Source of the DNA: Belnapia moabensis DSM 16746
GTDB lineage: Bacteria > Pseudomonadota > Alphaproteobacteria > Acetobacterales > Acetobacteraceae
Direction: 5' to 3'
Length of the DNA: 64,000 nt
Assembly: GCF_000745835.1 (NCBI RefSeq)
Contig: NZ_JQKB01000010.1
Coordinates: forward strand, 91,953 to 155,952
Shown here one piece after another: positions 18,545-27,700 of the stretch. A program made the translations under genes and the position numbers. How positions within the stretch are numbered: the first letter of the stretch is position 1; every line of letters starts with the position of its first letter. Under the pieces are notes generated by a model. That model did no database searches. It saw only the letters and a list, made by a program, of their open reading frames with translations, and was not told the DNA's origin.

Positions 18545-20083
18545 GTGAACGGAGCCGAAAGCCTGGTGAACACCCTCCTCGGGGGAGGGGTCGATGTCTG
18601 CTTCTCCAACCCCGGCACCAGCGAGATGCATTTCGTGGCCGCGCTCGACCGCATCCCCGGCATGCGCTGCGTGCTCGGCCTGCAGGAGAACATCGTCACC
18701 GGCGCGGCGGACGGCTACTGGCGCATCGCCGGCAAGCCGGCCAGCACCCTGCTGCATTGCGGCCCCGGCCTCGCCAACGGCCTCGCCGGCCTGCATGACG
18801 CCCGCCGCGCCCGCTCCGGCATCGTCAACATCGTCGGCGACCAGGCGGTCTACCACCGTCCCTTCGACGCGCCGCTGACCGCCGACACCGAGGGCTGGGC
18901 AAGAGGCGTCTCCGCCTGGACCCGCACCACGACCCGCGCGGAGGATGTCGGCGCCGATGCCGCGACGGCCATCCAGGCCGCCCGCACCTCTCCCGGCCAG
19001 ATCGCCACGCTGATCCTCCCCTCCGATTCGTCCTGGAACGAGGGCGGCCTCGTCGCCAAGCCGCTGCCCGTCCCCGCCGCCCCCGTCGCCGACCCGCATG
19101 CGGTGAAGCAGGTCGCGCGCATCCTCCGTGAGCAGCGCGGCGTCATGCTGCTGCTCGGCGGCCTCGCGCTGACCGAGGGCGCCCAGAAGCAGGCCCACCG
19201 CATCGCCGCCGCCACCGGCTGCCGGCTGCTGGCCGAGGGCTCGAACGCCCGTACCCAGCGCGGCCAGGGCCGCCTGCCGCTCGACCGCGTGCCCTATGTG
19301 GTGGACCAGGCGCTGGCGGCGCTCGCCGATGTCCAGCACCTCGTGCTGGTCAACGCCAAGGAGCCGATCGGCTTCTTCGGCTACCCGGGCAAGCCGAGCC
19401 GCCTCTACCCGGCCGAGGCCGCCGTCCATCTGCTGACCCGCTACGAGCAGGATGCCGAAGCCGCCCTCACGGCTCTCGCCGACGAGCTGGGCGCGCCCGC
19501 TGCCGCCATCCCCTCCGCCGGCCCCCGGCCCGAGGCGCCGCGCGGCGCCCTCTCGCCCGAGGGCCTCGCCCGCGCCGTCGCCGCGCTGATGCCGGAGCAT
19601 TCGATCATCGTCGATGAATCCGTCACCTATGGCCGCGGCTTCTTCCCCGAGACGGTGGCGGCGCCGGCGCATGACTGGCTGCAGAATTGCGGCGGCGCCA
19701 TCGGCTACGGCATCCCCGTCGCGGTCGGCGCAGCGATCGCCGGCGGCGGCCGCCGCGTCATCGGCCTGCAGGCGGATGGCAGCGCCATGTACACGGTGCA
19801 GGGCCTCTGGACCCAGGCGCGCGAGAAGCTGCCGGTGACGACGGTGCTGCTCTCCAACCGCAAGTACCAGATCCTGCTCGGCGAATACCGCAATGTCGGC
19901 GCCAATCCCGGGCGGACGGCGATGGACATGCTCGATCTCGGCAACCCCGATATCGGCTGGGTCCAGCTCGCCAATTCGATGGGCGTCGAGGCCGCGCAGG
20001 CGACGACGCTCGAGGCGCTCGGCGACCTGATGTCGCAGAGCTTCTCCCGCCCCGGCCCCTTCCTCATCGAGCTGATGATCTAG
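18545..20083 (+). CDS. ThDP-dependent enzyme of the acetolactate synthase / benzoylformate decarboxylase type
   Basis: This 512-residue cytoplasmic enzyme has the three-domain thiamine diphosphate fold. The cofactor-activating glutamate is E48 (GLQENIVTG), and the metal and diphosphate motif is ADGSAMYTVQGLW followed by LLSNRKYQ in the C-terminal third. It lacks an obvious FAD-domain signature of true acetohydroxyacid synthase, and no ilvN or ilvC is nearby, so a 2-oxoacid decarboxylase or related carboligase is as likely. The GTG start has GAGAGGA about 5 bases upstream. It runs divergently from the NMT1-type receptor gene and ends on a CTAG shared with the M20 gene. Confidence 0.83.
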   Translation: MNGAESLVNTLLGGGVDVCFSNPGTSEMHFVAALDRIPGMRCVLGLQENIVTGAADGYWRIAGKPASTLLHCGPGLANGLAGLHDARRARSGIVNIVGDQAVYHRPFDAPLTADTEGWARGVSAWTRTTTRAEDVGADAATAIQAARTSPGQIATLILPSDSSWNEGGLVAKPLPVPAAPVADPHAVKQVARILREQRGVMLLLGGLALTEGAQKQAHRIAAATGCRLLAEGSNARTQRGQGRLPLDRVPYVVDQALAALADVQHLVLVNAKEPIGFFGYPGKPSRLYPAEAAVHLLTRYEQDAEAALTALADELGAPAAAIPSAGPRPEAPRGALSPEGLARAVAALMPEHSIIVDESVTYGRGFFPETVAAPAHDWLQNCGGAIGYGIPVAVGAAIAGGGRRVIGLQADGSAMYTVQGLWTQAREKLPVTTVLLSNRKYQILLGEYRNVGANPGRTAMDMLDLGNPDIGWVQLANSMGVEAAQATTLEALGDLMSQSFSRPGPFLIELMI

Positions 20084-21282
20084 CTCGCCAGGAACCGCTT
20101 CGCGCCCTCGGCCAGCACCTCGAGGCCGAGGGCCAGGTCCTCCCGCTTCGTGTCCTCCGTCCAATGGTGGCTGATGCCGCCGATGGAGGGGACGAAGAGC
20201 ATCGCCACCGGCATGACGCGGGCGAGGATCTGGCTGTCATGGATCGCCCCGCTCGGCATTTCCGTCCAGGCGCCGGGGCAGAGCTGCTCGGCGGCCTCGC
20301 GCAGCGCAGCCCGCATCGCCGGGTCGCAGGGCGAGGGGTCGGTATGGCCGATCGGCTCCAGCACGGCCGGGCAGCGCTCGCGCCGGTTGCTCTCCTGCAC
20401 GGTGCGGCGGAGGCAGTCCTCCATCCGGTCCATGACCTCGGGCGAGAGGTCGCGGAAGGAGAAGGTGATCTCCGCCCGGCCGGGGATGATCTGCGGCGCG
20501 TTGGGCTCCAGCAGGATGCGCCCCGTGGTCCAGACGCTGCGCGCGCCGGCCGCCATCGGCATTGCCTGATCGAGCGCCGCCAGCAGCCGCACCGCCGTCA
20601 GCCCCGCATCGCGGCGCTCCGCCATGGTGGTGCCGCCGGTATGGTCCTGCTGCCCGGTGACGGTGATCCTCCACTGCCGTATTCCGATGACGCCGGTGAC
20701 GACGCCGATGCGCATCCCGGCTCGCTCCAGCTGCGTTCCCTGTTCGATATGCAGCTCGAAGGCGCCCTTGTACCGCTCCGGCTCCAGCCGCAGCCGCGGC
20801 CGTCCGGCAAGCCCCGCCACGGCCAGCGCCTCGCGCAGCGGCCTGCCGTCATGCCGGTTGCGCGCCGCGTCCAACTCCGCCTCCTCGACCGCGCCGATGA
20901 GGCTGCGGCTGCCGAGGAAGTCGCCCCAATGCCCCTCCTCATCGGCATAGGCGCAGACATCGACCGCCAGGCCGGCGCGGGCGAGGGCCAGCGCCGCGAC
21001 GACCCCGAGCACGCCGTCCAGCCAGCCGGCTTGGTTCTGCGTCTCGATGTGGCTGCCCGCCAGCAGATGCGGCCCAGGGCCCCGATGCCGGCCGAAGACA
21101 TTGCCGATGCCGTCGATCCTCGCCTCCAGCCCCGCCGCCTCCATCTCGGCGGCGAGCCAATGCCGGCTCTCCATGTCCTCCGGCCCGAAGGTGGGGCGAT
21201 GGACGCCGGTGCGGTAGGCGCCGATCCGACGCAGCCGGTCCAGGTCGGCGAGGAAGTGGGCGGTATCGAGGGCCAAGGGCAC
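20080..21282 (-). CDS. M20-family amidohydrolase (N-carbamoyl amino acid hydrolase / allantoate amidohydrolase type)
   Basis: A 400-residue zinc-dependent hydrolase of the AllC/HyuC group. Metal-site motifs are visible in order: GSHIETQNQAGWLDGVLGV, ADEEGHWG, HIEQGTQLE and near the C-terminus GGISHHWTEDT. The central lid domain for dimerisation is present (QDHTGGTTMAERRDAG). Such enzymes release ammonia and CO2, or cleave carbamoyl amides in purine or pyrimidine degradation, but no other pathway gene is adjacent. It converges on the ThDP enzyme gene with shared stop bases and may have its promoter in the 250-base gap upstream. Confidence 0.9.
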   Translation of the reverse strand: MPLALDTAHFLADLDRLRRIGAYRTGVHRPTFGPEDMESRHWLAAEMEAAGLEARIDGIGNVFGRHRGPGPHLLAGSHIETQNQAGWLDGVLGVVAALALARAGLAVDVCAYADEEGHWGDFLGSRSLIGAVEEAELDAARNRHDGRPLREALAVAGLAGRPRLRLEPERYKGAFELHIEQGTQLERAGMRIGVVTGVIGIRQWRITVTGQQDHTGGTTMAERRDAGLTAVRLLAALDQAMPMAAGARSVWTTGRILLEPNAPQIIPGRAEITFSFRDLSPEVMDRMEDCLRRTVQESNRRERCPAVLEPIGHTDPSPCDPAMRAALREAAEQLCPGAWTEMPSGAIHDSQILARVMPVAMLFVPSIGGISHHWTEDTKREDLALGLEVLAEGAKRFLAS

Positions 21283-21432
21283 ATTCCTTCAGGGCATGGG
21301 ATGCGATCATGCTCGCGGTCCAGGACATGATGCGGGAGGCGGTATCTTTCGTGAGACTTCTTGCTGATTTTGTGGTCAATAGATGGCTTAGGTTTCAGGT
21401 TTCGCCCAATGTCTCTGTAAGTTCCGGCCGTG

Positions 21433-21446
21433 CATGATGCATCATG
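21433..21446. promoter_or_regulatory. Perfect 14-bp palindrome ahead of the RND efflux genes
   Basis: CATGATGCATCATG is its own reverse complement. It lies 87 bases before the membrane-fusion-protein ATG, in the 250-base region between divergent genes. Its position and symmetry suggest an operator, for example for a metal-responsive or TetR/MarR-type dimer, but no regulator gene is adjacent. Confidence 0.45.
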
Positions 21447-21532
21447 ACGGAGCCGGACCAGCCCGGCCGCGAGGCGCCGTTGCAGGCACTCCGCGGAATG
21501 ACGGTAAACGCTTCGCCAGGGCCGGGAACACC

Positions 21533-22918
21533 ATGAACGCCACTCACCTGCTGCCGCCGAAAGGGACCGATGGCTTCGCATCGACGGTGGATGCCTTGAG
21601 CCTGCATGCGGCCGCAACCCAGAAGCCCTTGCCCGAGGCCACCGCCCCGCAATCCGCCCCTCATCCGGCCCAGGCACCCGCCGAGGCGCCGCCCCGCGGC
21701 CGCGGCAAGCTCTGGCTGGCGCTCGGCCTCGTCCTCGCAGCCGCGGCCGGCGGCTATTATTGGTACGACCAGTCCCGCAAGGCCACCGAGGCCATTCCGA
21801 CCTCGCCCGCCGCCACCCAGACCGAGCCGCTGACCCAGGGTGAATTCCGCCTCTCCGACACCGAGATGCGGGCGCTGCGGATCGAGGAGATGCACAGCCA
21901 TGCCTTCCGCGCCGAGCGCATGGCCGAGGGCCGCATCGCCTATGACGAGGATCGCTCCACCCCCGTCTTCTCGCCCTATAACGGCCGGGTCGTGCGCGTG
22001 CTGGTCCGCATGGGCGACGAGGTGAAGGCCGGCGACACCCTGCTCGAGATCGAGACCACCGACCTCGCCGGTGCCGCCAACGACCTGCTCTCCGCTGCCG
22101 ATGCCGCCAACAAGGCGCGTGCCACGCTCGACCAGGCGCGCCGCGAGGAGGCGCGGCAGAACAGCCTGTTCGGCGCACGCGCCGCCTCGCAGCGCGACGT
22201 GGAGCAGGCCCGAACCGGCAGCATGACCGCCATGGCGGATCTCCGCAGCGCCGAGGCGACGCTATCCGCCGCCCGCGACAAGCTGCGCGTCCTCGGCCGC
22301 AGCATGGACGAGATCGCGCGGATCGAGCAGACCCGCATGGTCAATGCCGTGGTGCCGGTGACGGCGCCGATCGGCGGCACCGTGGTGCAGCGCCGCGTCG
22401 GCCCCGGCCAATGGCTTTCGATCGGCGCATCCGACCCGGTCTTCACCATCGCCGACCTGTCCACCATGTGGCTCGTCGCGGCGGTGCGGGAGCTGGATGC
22501 GCCGCTCATCAAGACCGGCCAGCCGGTCGATGTCAGCGTCGGCGCCCTGCCGGGCCACCGCTTCGAGGCGCGCATCGCAACCATGGGCGCCGGGCTCGAC
22601 CCGACCACGCGGCGCCTCACCGTCCGCGCCGAGGTGAAGGACCCCGAGCACCTGCTGAAGCCGGAGATGTTCGCCACCTTCCGCATCTCGGTCGGCGAAG
22701 GCGAGCGGAATGTCGGCGTGCCGGTCAACGCCATCATCTATCGCGGCGCCGAGGCCAGCATCTGGCTGGCGCTCGACGACAACCGCTTCATCCTCCGCCG
22801 CATCAGGCCCGGCATCCGCTCCGGCGACATGGTGGAGGTGACCGAAGGGCTGAAGCCGGGCGACCGCGTGGTCACCGGCGGCGCCCTCTTCATCGACCGG
22901 GCCGCCCGGATCGACTGA
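21533..22918 (+). CDS. RND efflux periplasmic adaptor (membrane fusion protein)
   Basis: The 461-residue adaptor links the inner-membrane pump to the outer-membrane channel. A cytoplasmic Pro/Ala-rich N-terminal tail of about 57 residues precedes a single membrane segment (about 59-77). The periplasmic part has the lipoyl-like half (SPYNGRVVRVLVRMGDEVKAG), a helical hairpin, the second lipoyl half (TAPIGGTVVQRRVGPGQWL) and a beta-barrel. It is CusB/CzcB-like in organisation. The ATG at 21533 (MNATHLLPPK) is my choice; the frame is open to 21434 within the palindrome region. It is the first gene of a three-gene efflux operon. Confidence 0.9.
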   Translation: MNATHLLPPKGTDGFASTVDALSLHAAATQKPLPEATAPQSAPHPAQAPAEAPPRGRGKLWLALGLVLAAAAGGYYWYDQSRKATEAIPTSPAATQTEPLTQGEFRLSDTEMRALRIEEMHSHAFRAERMAEGRIAYDEDRSTPVFSPYNGRVVRVLVRMGDEVKAGDTLLEIETTDLAGAANDLLSAADAANKARATLDQARREEARQNSLFGARAASQRDVEQARTGSMTAMADLRSAEATLSAARDKLRVLGRSMDEIARIEQTRMVNAVVPVTAPIGGTVVQRRVGPGQWLSIGASDPVFTIADLSTMWLVAAVRELDAPLIKTGQPVDVSVGALPGHRFEARIATMGAGLDPTTRRLTVRAEVKDPEHLLKPEMFATFRISVGEGERNVGVPVNAIIYRGAEASIWLALDDNRFILRRIRPGIRSGDMVEVTEGLKPGDRVVTGGALFIDRAARID

Positions 22919-22997
22919 GCGACAAGCTTCTGGCGACGGGCACGGGCTCCGGGGCAAAATAGCGCGCCGGCGATCCCGGCCAGTCGGGAAGACCAGC

Positions 22998-25900
22998 ATG
23001 CGTCAGATCGTCGCCTTTTCTCTCCAGCGCAGGCCGCTGGTCATACTGCTGTTCTTCACCTTCATCGTCGTCGGCTTGGCTGCCTTCACCCGGCTGAACA
23101 TCGAGGCCTATCCCGACCCAGTGCCGCCCCAGGTGGTGATCATCACCCAGAACCCGGGGCAGAGCGCGGAGGAGATCGAGCGCTACGTCTCCATCCCCGT
23201 CGAGGTGGCGATGGCGGGGCTGCCCAACCTCACCTCGGTCCGCTCGACCAGCCTCTTCGGCCTCTCCGACGTGCGGGTGCAGTTCAACTTCAACTACACC
23301 TACGACCAGGCCTTGCAGCAGGTGCTGAACCGGCTGGGCCAGCTCAACGGGCTGCCGGAGGGCGTGCAGCCGCAGATCAGCCCGCTCTCGCCGATCGGCG
23401 AGATCATGCGCTACCGGCTGGTCGGCCCACCGGGCTATTCGCTGGCCGACCTCAAGACCCTGCAGGAATGGGTGCTCGACCGGCGCTTCAAGCGCGTCCC
23501 CGGCGTGGTGGACGTCACCTCCTTCGGCGGCCTCTCCAAGAGCTACAACGTGGTGGTCGATCTCAGGCGGATCGCGGCGCTCGGCCTCACCCTGCCGCAA
23601 GTGATCCAGGCAGTGCGGGCGGGCAATGCGACGGTAGGCGCCGGGACCATCCGCATCGGGCCGCAGGCGGCGGTGGTGCAGGGGATCGGGCTGATCCGCG
23701 GGCTGGACGACATCCGCAACGTGGTGGTCTCGGCCGAGGGCGGCGTGCCGGTGCTGCTCGGCGACGTGGCGGCGGTCGAGATCGGCAACCTGCCGCGCCT
23801 CGGCATCGCCGGCCAGGAGAATGACGACGACGTGGTGCTGGCCACCGTGCTGATGCGGCGCGGTGAGCAGACCCTGCCCACCATCCGCGGCGTGCAGGCC
23901 GAGGTGGCGCGGATCAATGCCGGGGGCGTGCTGCCGCCGGGGGTGAAGATCGTCCCGCTCTACGACCGCGAGGACCTGGTCAAGATCACCACCCGCACGG
24001 TGGTCCACAACATCATCGAGGGCGTCGCCCTCATCCTGCTCATCCAGTGGCTCTTCCTCGGCGACTTCCGCGGCGCGCTGGTGGTGGCGGCCACCGTCCC
24101 CTTCGCCTTCCTCTTCGCCATCCTGCTGATGATGGCCCGCGGCGAGAGCGCCAACCTGCTTTCCCTCGGCGCGCTCGACTTCGGCCTGCTGGTCGATGCG
24201 ACCGTCATCATGGTCGAGAACATCTACCGGCATCTCGGCCTCAGCCGGAACCCGGCGCACCGCTATATCGCTCCCTCCGGCTCGAAGGAGTTGTCCGGCC
24301 TGTCGCTGACCGTGCTGCGGGCGGCGGGCGAGGTGGACAAGGCGATCTTCTTCTCGGCGCTCATCATCATCGCCGCCTTCATCCCGCTTTTTACCCTGGG
24401 CGGCATCGAGGGCCGCATCTTCGGCCCGATGTCGAAGACCTATGCCTATGCGATCATCGGCGCGCTGTTGGCGACCTTCACCATCACCCCGGCACTGGCC
24501 GCCGCCCTGCTGCGCGAGGACAGCAAGGAGCGCGACACGCTGCTGGTCCGGGGGCTGCGCTGGGTCCATAGCCGGCTCTATGCCGCGGCGATGCGGGCGC
24601 GCGCCCTCTGCCTGATGCTGGCGGCCGCGCTCTTCGCCGGCTCGCTGCTGCTGATGTCGCAACTCGGCGCCGAATTCCTGCCGACGCTGGAGGAGGGCAA
24701 CCTCTGGGTCCGTGCCTCGATGCCGGGGACGATCAGCCTTGAGGAGGGCAACGACACGGTGAACCGCATCCGGCGGACGCTGATGGAATTCCCCGAGGTC
24801 GTCACCGCCACCTCGCAGCAGGGCAGGCCGGATGACGGCACGGACAGCGCCGGCTTCTTCAATGCCGAGTTCTTCCTGCCCCTGAAGCCGCCGCAGCAAT
24901 GGACCACGGCGCCGCACCGCGACGGGCTGGTGCGGGCCATGCATGAGCGGCTGTCGGGCCAGTTCGTCGGCGTCGAGTTCAGCTACTCCCAGGCGATCAG
25001 CGACAACGTCCAGGAGGCGGCCTCCGGCGTGAAGGGCGCCAATGCGGTGAAGGTCTACGGGCCGGAGCTCGACATCATCGCCCGCAAGGCGGAGGAGATC
25101 CGCCAGGTGATGGCCGGCGTCGAGGGCGTGGCGGACCTTGCCGTCTTCCGCTCGCTCGGCCAGCCGACGGTCGCGGTGCAGATCGACCGGGCGCGGGCGG
25201 CCCGCTACGGCCTTGCGGTGGACGACGTGAACGAGGTGGTGCAGGCGGCGATCGGCGGGCGCGAGGCGGGGCGGCTCTACGAGCCGGGCGGTGACCGCAA
25301 TTTCCCGATCGTCGTGCGGCTCGACGCGCCCTACCGCGACAGCTTGGAGGCCATCGGGCGCATCCCCGTAGGCGGGCCGCGCGGGGCGACGCTCTCCGAC
25401 GTGGCGGAGATCAAGCTGGTCTCCGGCGTCTCCTATATCTACCGCGAGGATGCCTCGCGCTACGTGCCGATCCGCTTCAGCGTGCGCGGGCGGGACCCGG
25501 CGAGCACCGTCGCCGAGGCGCAGGCGCTGGTCGCGGCGCGGGTGGAACTGCCGCCGGGCTATCGCCTCGACTGGCTGGGCGAGTTCCGCAACCTGCAGGA
25601 GGCGATCGGGCGGCTGCTGGTGGTGGTTCCGGCGGCGCTCGCCTTGATCCTCGTTCTGTTGTACGTGCAGTTCAATACGCTGCGCGAGACGCTGCTGGTC
25701 TTCGGCATCGTGCCGATGTCGATCACCGGCGGCATCGCGGCGCTGGCCGTGGCGGGGCTCAATTTCAGCGTGCCGGCGGCCATCGGCTTCCTCGCGCTGT
25801 TCGGCATCACCGTGATGGAAGGCATCATCATGCTCTCCCATTTCAACCACCTGAGGCTGGAGGGGATGCCCTGGCGCCCGGCCCTCGACCAAGCCGGGCG

Positions 25901-26144
25901 GGACCGGATGCGGCCGGTCTTCATGACCTGCTTCGCCAGCTTCACGGGCCTGCTGCCGATGGCGCTGGCCACCGGCATCGGCGCCGACGTGCAGAAGCCG
26001 CTGGCGCTCGTCGTCGTCGGGGGAATCGGGCTGGTGCCGCTTTTCATCCTGGTGGTCTTCCCGGCGATGATCGACCTCTTCGGCAAGCCGCGGCACATCC
26101 GCCGGGCCGAGGCGGCGGCGCATGGGGCGGCGGTGCGGGCATGA
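22998..26144 (+). CDS. RND efflux pump, heavy-metal (CzcA/CusA-like) type
   Basis: This 1048-residue inner-membrane proton antiporter has the two-fold RND layout: membrane segment, periplasmic porter loop, membrane bundle, repeated. In the fourth membrane segment the motif DFGLLVDATVIMVEN provides D394, D400 and E407, with the same spacing as the D-D-E proton-relay residues of CzcA. The start QIVAFSLQRRPLVILLFF is typical of HME-RND pumps. No metal-specific motif lets me name the ion. It is 79 bases after the adaptor gene and overlaps the channel gene by four bases. Confidence 0.93.
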   Translation: MRQIVAFSLQRRPLVILLFFTFIVVGLAAFTRLNIEAYPDPVPPQVVIITQNPGQSAEEIERYVSIPVEVAMAGLPNLTSVRSTSLFGLSDVRVQFNFNYTYDQALQQVLNRLGQLNGLPEGVQPQISPLSPIGEIMRYRLVGPPGYSLADLKTLQEWVLDRRFKRVPGVVDVTSFGGLSKSYNVVVDLRRIAALGLTLPQVIQAVRAGNATVGAGTIRIGPQAAVVQGIGLIRGLDDIRNVVVSAEGGVPVLLGDVAAVEIGNLPRLGIAGQENDDDVVLATVLMRRGEQTLPTIRGVQAEVARINAGGVLPPGVKIVPLYDREDLVKITTRTVVHNIIEGVALILLIQWLFLGDFRGALVVAATVPFAFLFAILLMMARGESANLLSLGALDFGLLVDATVIMVENIYRHLGLSRNPAHRYIAPSGSKELSGLSLTVLRAAGEVDKAIFFSALIIIAAFIPLFTLGGIEGRIFGPMSKTYAYAIIGALLATFTITPALAAALLREDSKERDTLLVRGLRWVHSRLYAAAMRARALCLMLAAALFAGSLLLMSQLGAEFLPTLEEGNLWVRASMPGTISLEEGNDTVNRIRRTLMEFPEVVTATSQQGRPDDGTDSAGFFNAEFFLPLKPPQQWTTAPHRDGLVRAMHERLSGQFVGVEFSYSQAISDNVQEAASGVKGANAVKVYGPELDIIARKAEEIRQVMAGVEGVADLAVFRSLGQPTVAVQIDRARAARYGLAVDDVNEVVQAAIGGREAGRLYEPGGDRNFPIVVRLDAPYRDSLEAIGRIPVGGPRGATLSDVAEIKLVSGVSYIYREDASRYVPIRFSVRGRDPASTVAEAQALVAARVELPPGYRLDWLGEFRNLQEAIGRLLVVVPAALALILVLLYVQFNTLRETLLVFGIVPMSITGGIAALAVAGLNFSVPAAIGFLALFGITVMEGIIMLSHFNHLRLEGMPWRPALDQAGRDRMRPVFMTCFASFTGLLPMALATGIGADVQKPLALVVVGGIGLVPLFILVVFPAMIDLFGKPRHIRRAEAAAHGAAVRA

Positions 26145-27670
26145 GGCTGACCTTCCGCGCGGCCCTGCTCGGCTGCGCCCTGCTGGCCGGCCCGCCCGCC
26201 TATGCCCAGACGCAGCCCACCCCGCCGGCCGCCCCGCCGCCGGGGATGGCGCCGCTGCCGATCGGGCCGGGCGCCCGGCCGCTCTCGCTCGAGGAGGCGG
26301 AGGCGGCGCTGGTCGAGCGCAACCTCGCCGTCATCGCCGCGCGGCGTGGGGTGGATGCGGCGAGGGCGCAGCGGCTCGTCGCCTCCTCGCGGCCCGCGCC
26401 CACGGTCTCGGTCGGCAACAGCTTCGCCCAGGTCGGGGAGACGCAGAACGGCGCGCTGCGCGGGGCGCGCTATCTGAGCCCCGCGAAAAACATCAGCGTC
26501 GGGCTGACGGTGCTGGTGGAGCGCGGCGGCAAGCGGACGCTCCGCACTCGATTCGCCGAGCGGCAGATCGAGGGGGCGGAGGCGCAGGTTCTGGATGCGC
26601 TGCGCACCCAGCTCTTCGCGCTGCGCCAGGCCTTCCTCGGGGCCCTGCTCGCGCGGGCGAATCTCGAGGTCGCGCTCGGCAACCGGGCGAGCCTCGACCG
26701 GACTGAGCAGCTGCTGCGCCGGCAGCTGCGCGACGGCGCCATTCCCGAGGGCGACCTGCTGCGCTTCCAGGCGAGCCGGCTGCAATTCGAGGGCGATGTG
26801 ACGAGCAACGCCCAGGCCTATGCGGCGGGGGTCGCTGCGGTGGCGGCGCTGCTCTCGGCCGATCCGGCAGCCTTTCAGCAGGGGGCGGGCACACTCTCCT
26901 CGCTCGGGATCAATCCGGCAGTGAGGGGCGCGCTGGCGCCGCCGCCGGGGCAGCAGGGGCGGACGGGGACGCCGGCGGGGCCGGCCAGCGCGCCGACGGC
27001 GGTGCGGACGATCCTTTCGCCCGTGGCCTTCGATGTGCGCGGGCGGTTCGACGCCATCCCCGATCTCGGGATTGGCCGCGATGAACTGGCCAGTGGCGTC
27101 GCCAGCAGGCCGGATGTGGTGGCGGCGGAACGCCAGGCGGCGGCGGCGGCGGCCAACCGGCAGTTGGCCGAGGCTAGCCGCTCGCGCGACGTGACGGTGG
27201 ATGCGGGCTGGAGCCGCTCGGCGCTGTCGCAGGACCTGCCGGATTCGCGCGACCGGCTGGGCGCGCTCAACAGCTTCGGCGTGCAGCTCTCGGTGCCGAT
27301 CTTTACCTCGCGCATCGTCGAGGGGAATGTCGCGGCGGCGACCGCGCAGCAGGGCCAGGCGGATGCCGTGGCGCGGGCGACGATGCTGCAGGCGCGGGCG
27401 GAGTTCGCCGCGGCCTGGGCCGGGGTGGAGCAGTCGCGCGCCCTGCTGAACCTCTATGCCGGCGGCGCGCTCGGCCGGGCGGAGGAGGCCTATCGCAGCA
27501 CCGAGCAAGCCTATGTCGCCGGCGGACGGACGCTGCTCGACGTGCTGGATGCGCTCCGCGTGCTGAACGTGACGCGGGTGCAGGCCAACCAGGCGCGCTA
27601 TGCCTATCTGCTGGCGCTCTCCCAGCTGGAGCAGGCGAGCGGGGTGTCGGGCGTCGCGCCGCGACTGTAG
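26141..27670 (+). CDS. TolC-family outer-membrane efflux channel
   Basis: A 509-residue outer-membrane factor completing the tripartite RND pump. The signal peptide ends after about residue 22 (AYA), followed by a Pro-rich stretch to about residue 45. Two repeated helical/beta halves follow, each beginning with the typical coiled-coil segments (LSLEEAEAALVERN and the later ASRPDVVAAERQAAA). An Ala/Pro/Gly-rich linker (about residues 260-285) joins the halves. The ATGA overlap with the pump gene shows translational coupling. The ligand pattern does not identify the exported substrate. Confidence 0.9.
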   Translation: MRLTFRAALLGCALLAGPPAYAQTQPTPPAAPPPGMAPLPIGPGARPLSLEEAEAALVERNLAVIAARRGVDAARAQRLVASSRPAPTVSVGNSFAQVGETQNGALRGARYLSPAKNISVGLTVLVERGGKRTLRTRFAERQIEGAEAQVLDALRTQLFALRQAFLGALLARANLEVALGNRASLDRTEQLLRRQLRDGAIPEGDLLRFQASRLQFEGDVTSNAQAYAAGVAAVAALLSADPAAFQQGAGTLSSLGINPAVRGALAPPPGQQGRTGTPAGPASAPTAVRTILSPVAFDVRGRFDAIPDLGIGRDELASGVASRPDVVAAERQAAAAAANRQLAEASRSRDVTVDAGWSRSALSQDLPDSRDRLGALNSFGVQLSVPIFTSRIVEGNVAAATAQQGQADAVARATMLQARAEFAAAWAGVEQSRALLNLYAGGALGRAEEAYRSTEQAYVAGGRTLLDVLDALRVLNVTRVQANQARYAYLLALSQLEQASGVSGVAPRL

Positions 27671-27700
27671 GCTTCCCTCCCTGAACGGGAGGACGACGCC

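Noticed and set aside
18440..20164. Long upstream extension of the NMT1-type receptor frame
   Set aside because: The extension lies opposite the ThDP enzyme gene and lacks protein features; the signal peptide starts at 18439.
21411..21420. GTCTCTGTAA shared with 32094-32103 upstream of glgP as a possible regulatory repeat
   Set aside because: A single ten-base match in 64 kb with no symmetric or flanking similarity is weak evidence.
22890..26123. Minus-strand open frame of 1077 codons opposite the RND pump gene
   Set aside because: It is a composition shadow of the real gene: rich in Arg, Gly, His and Asp, with no family-like segments.
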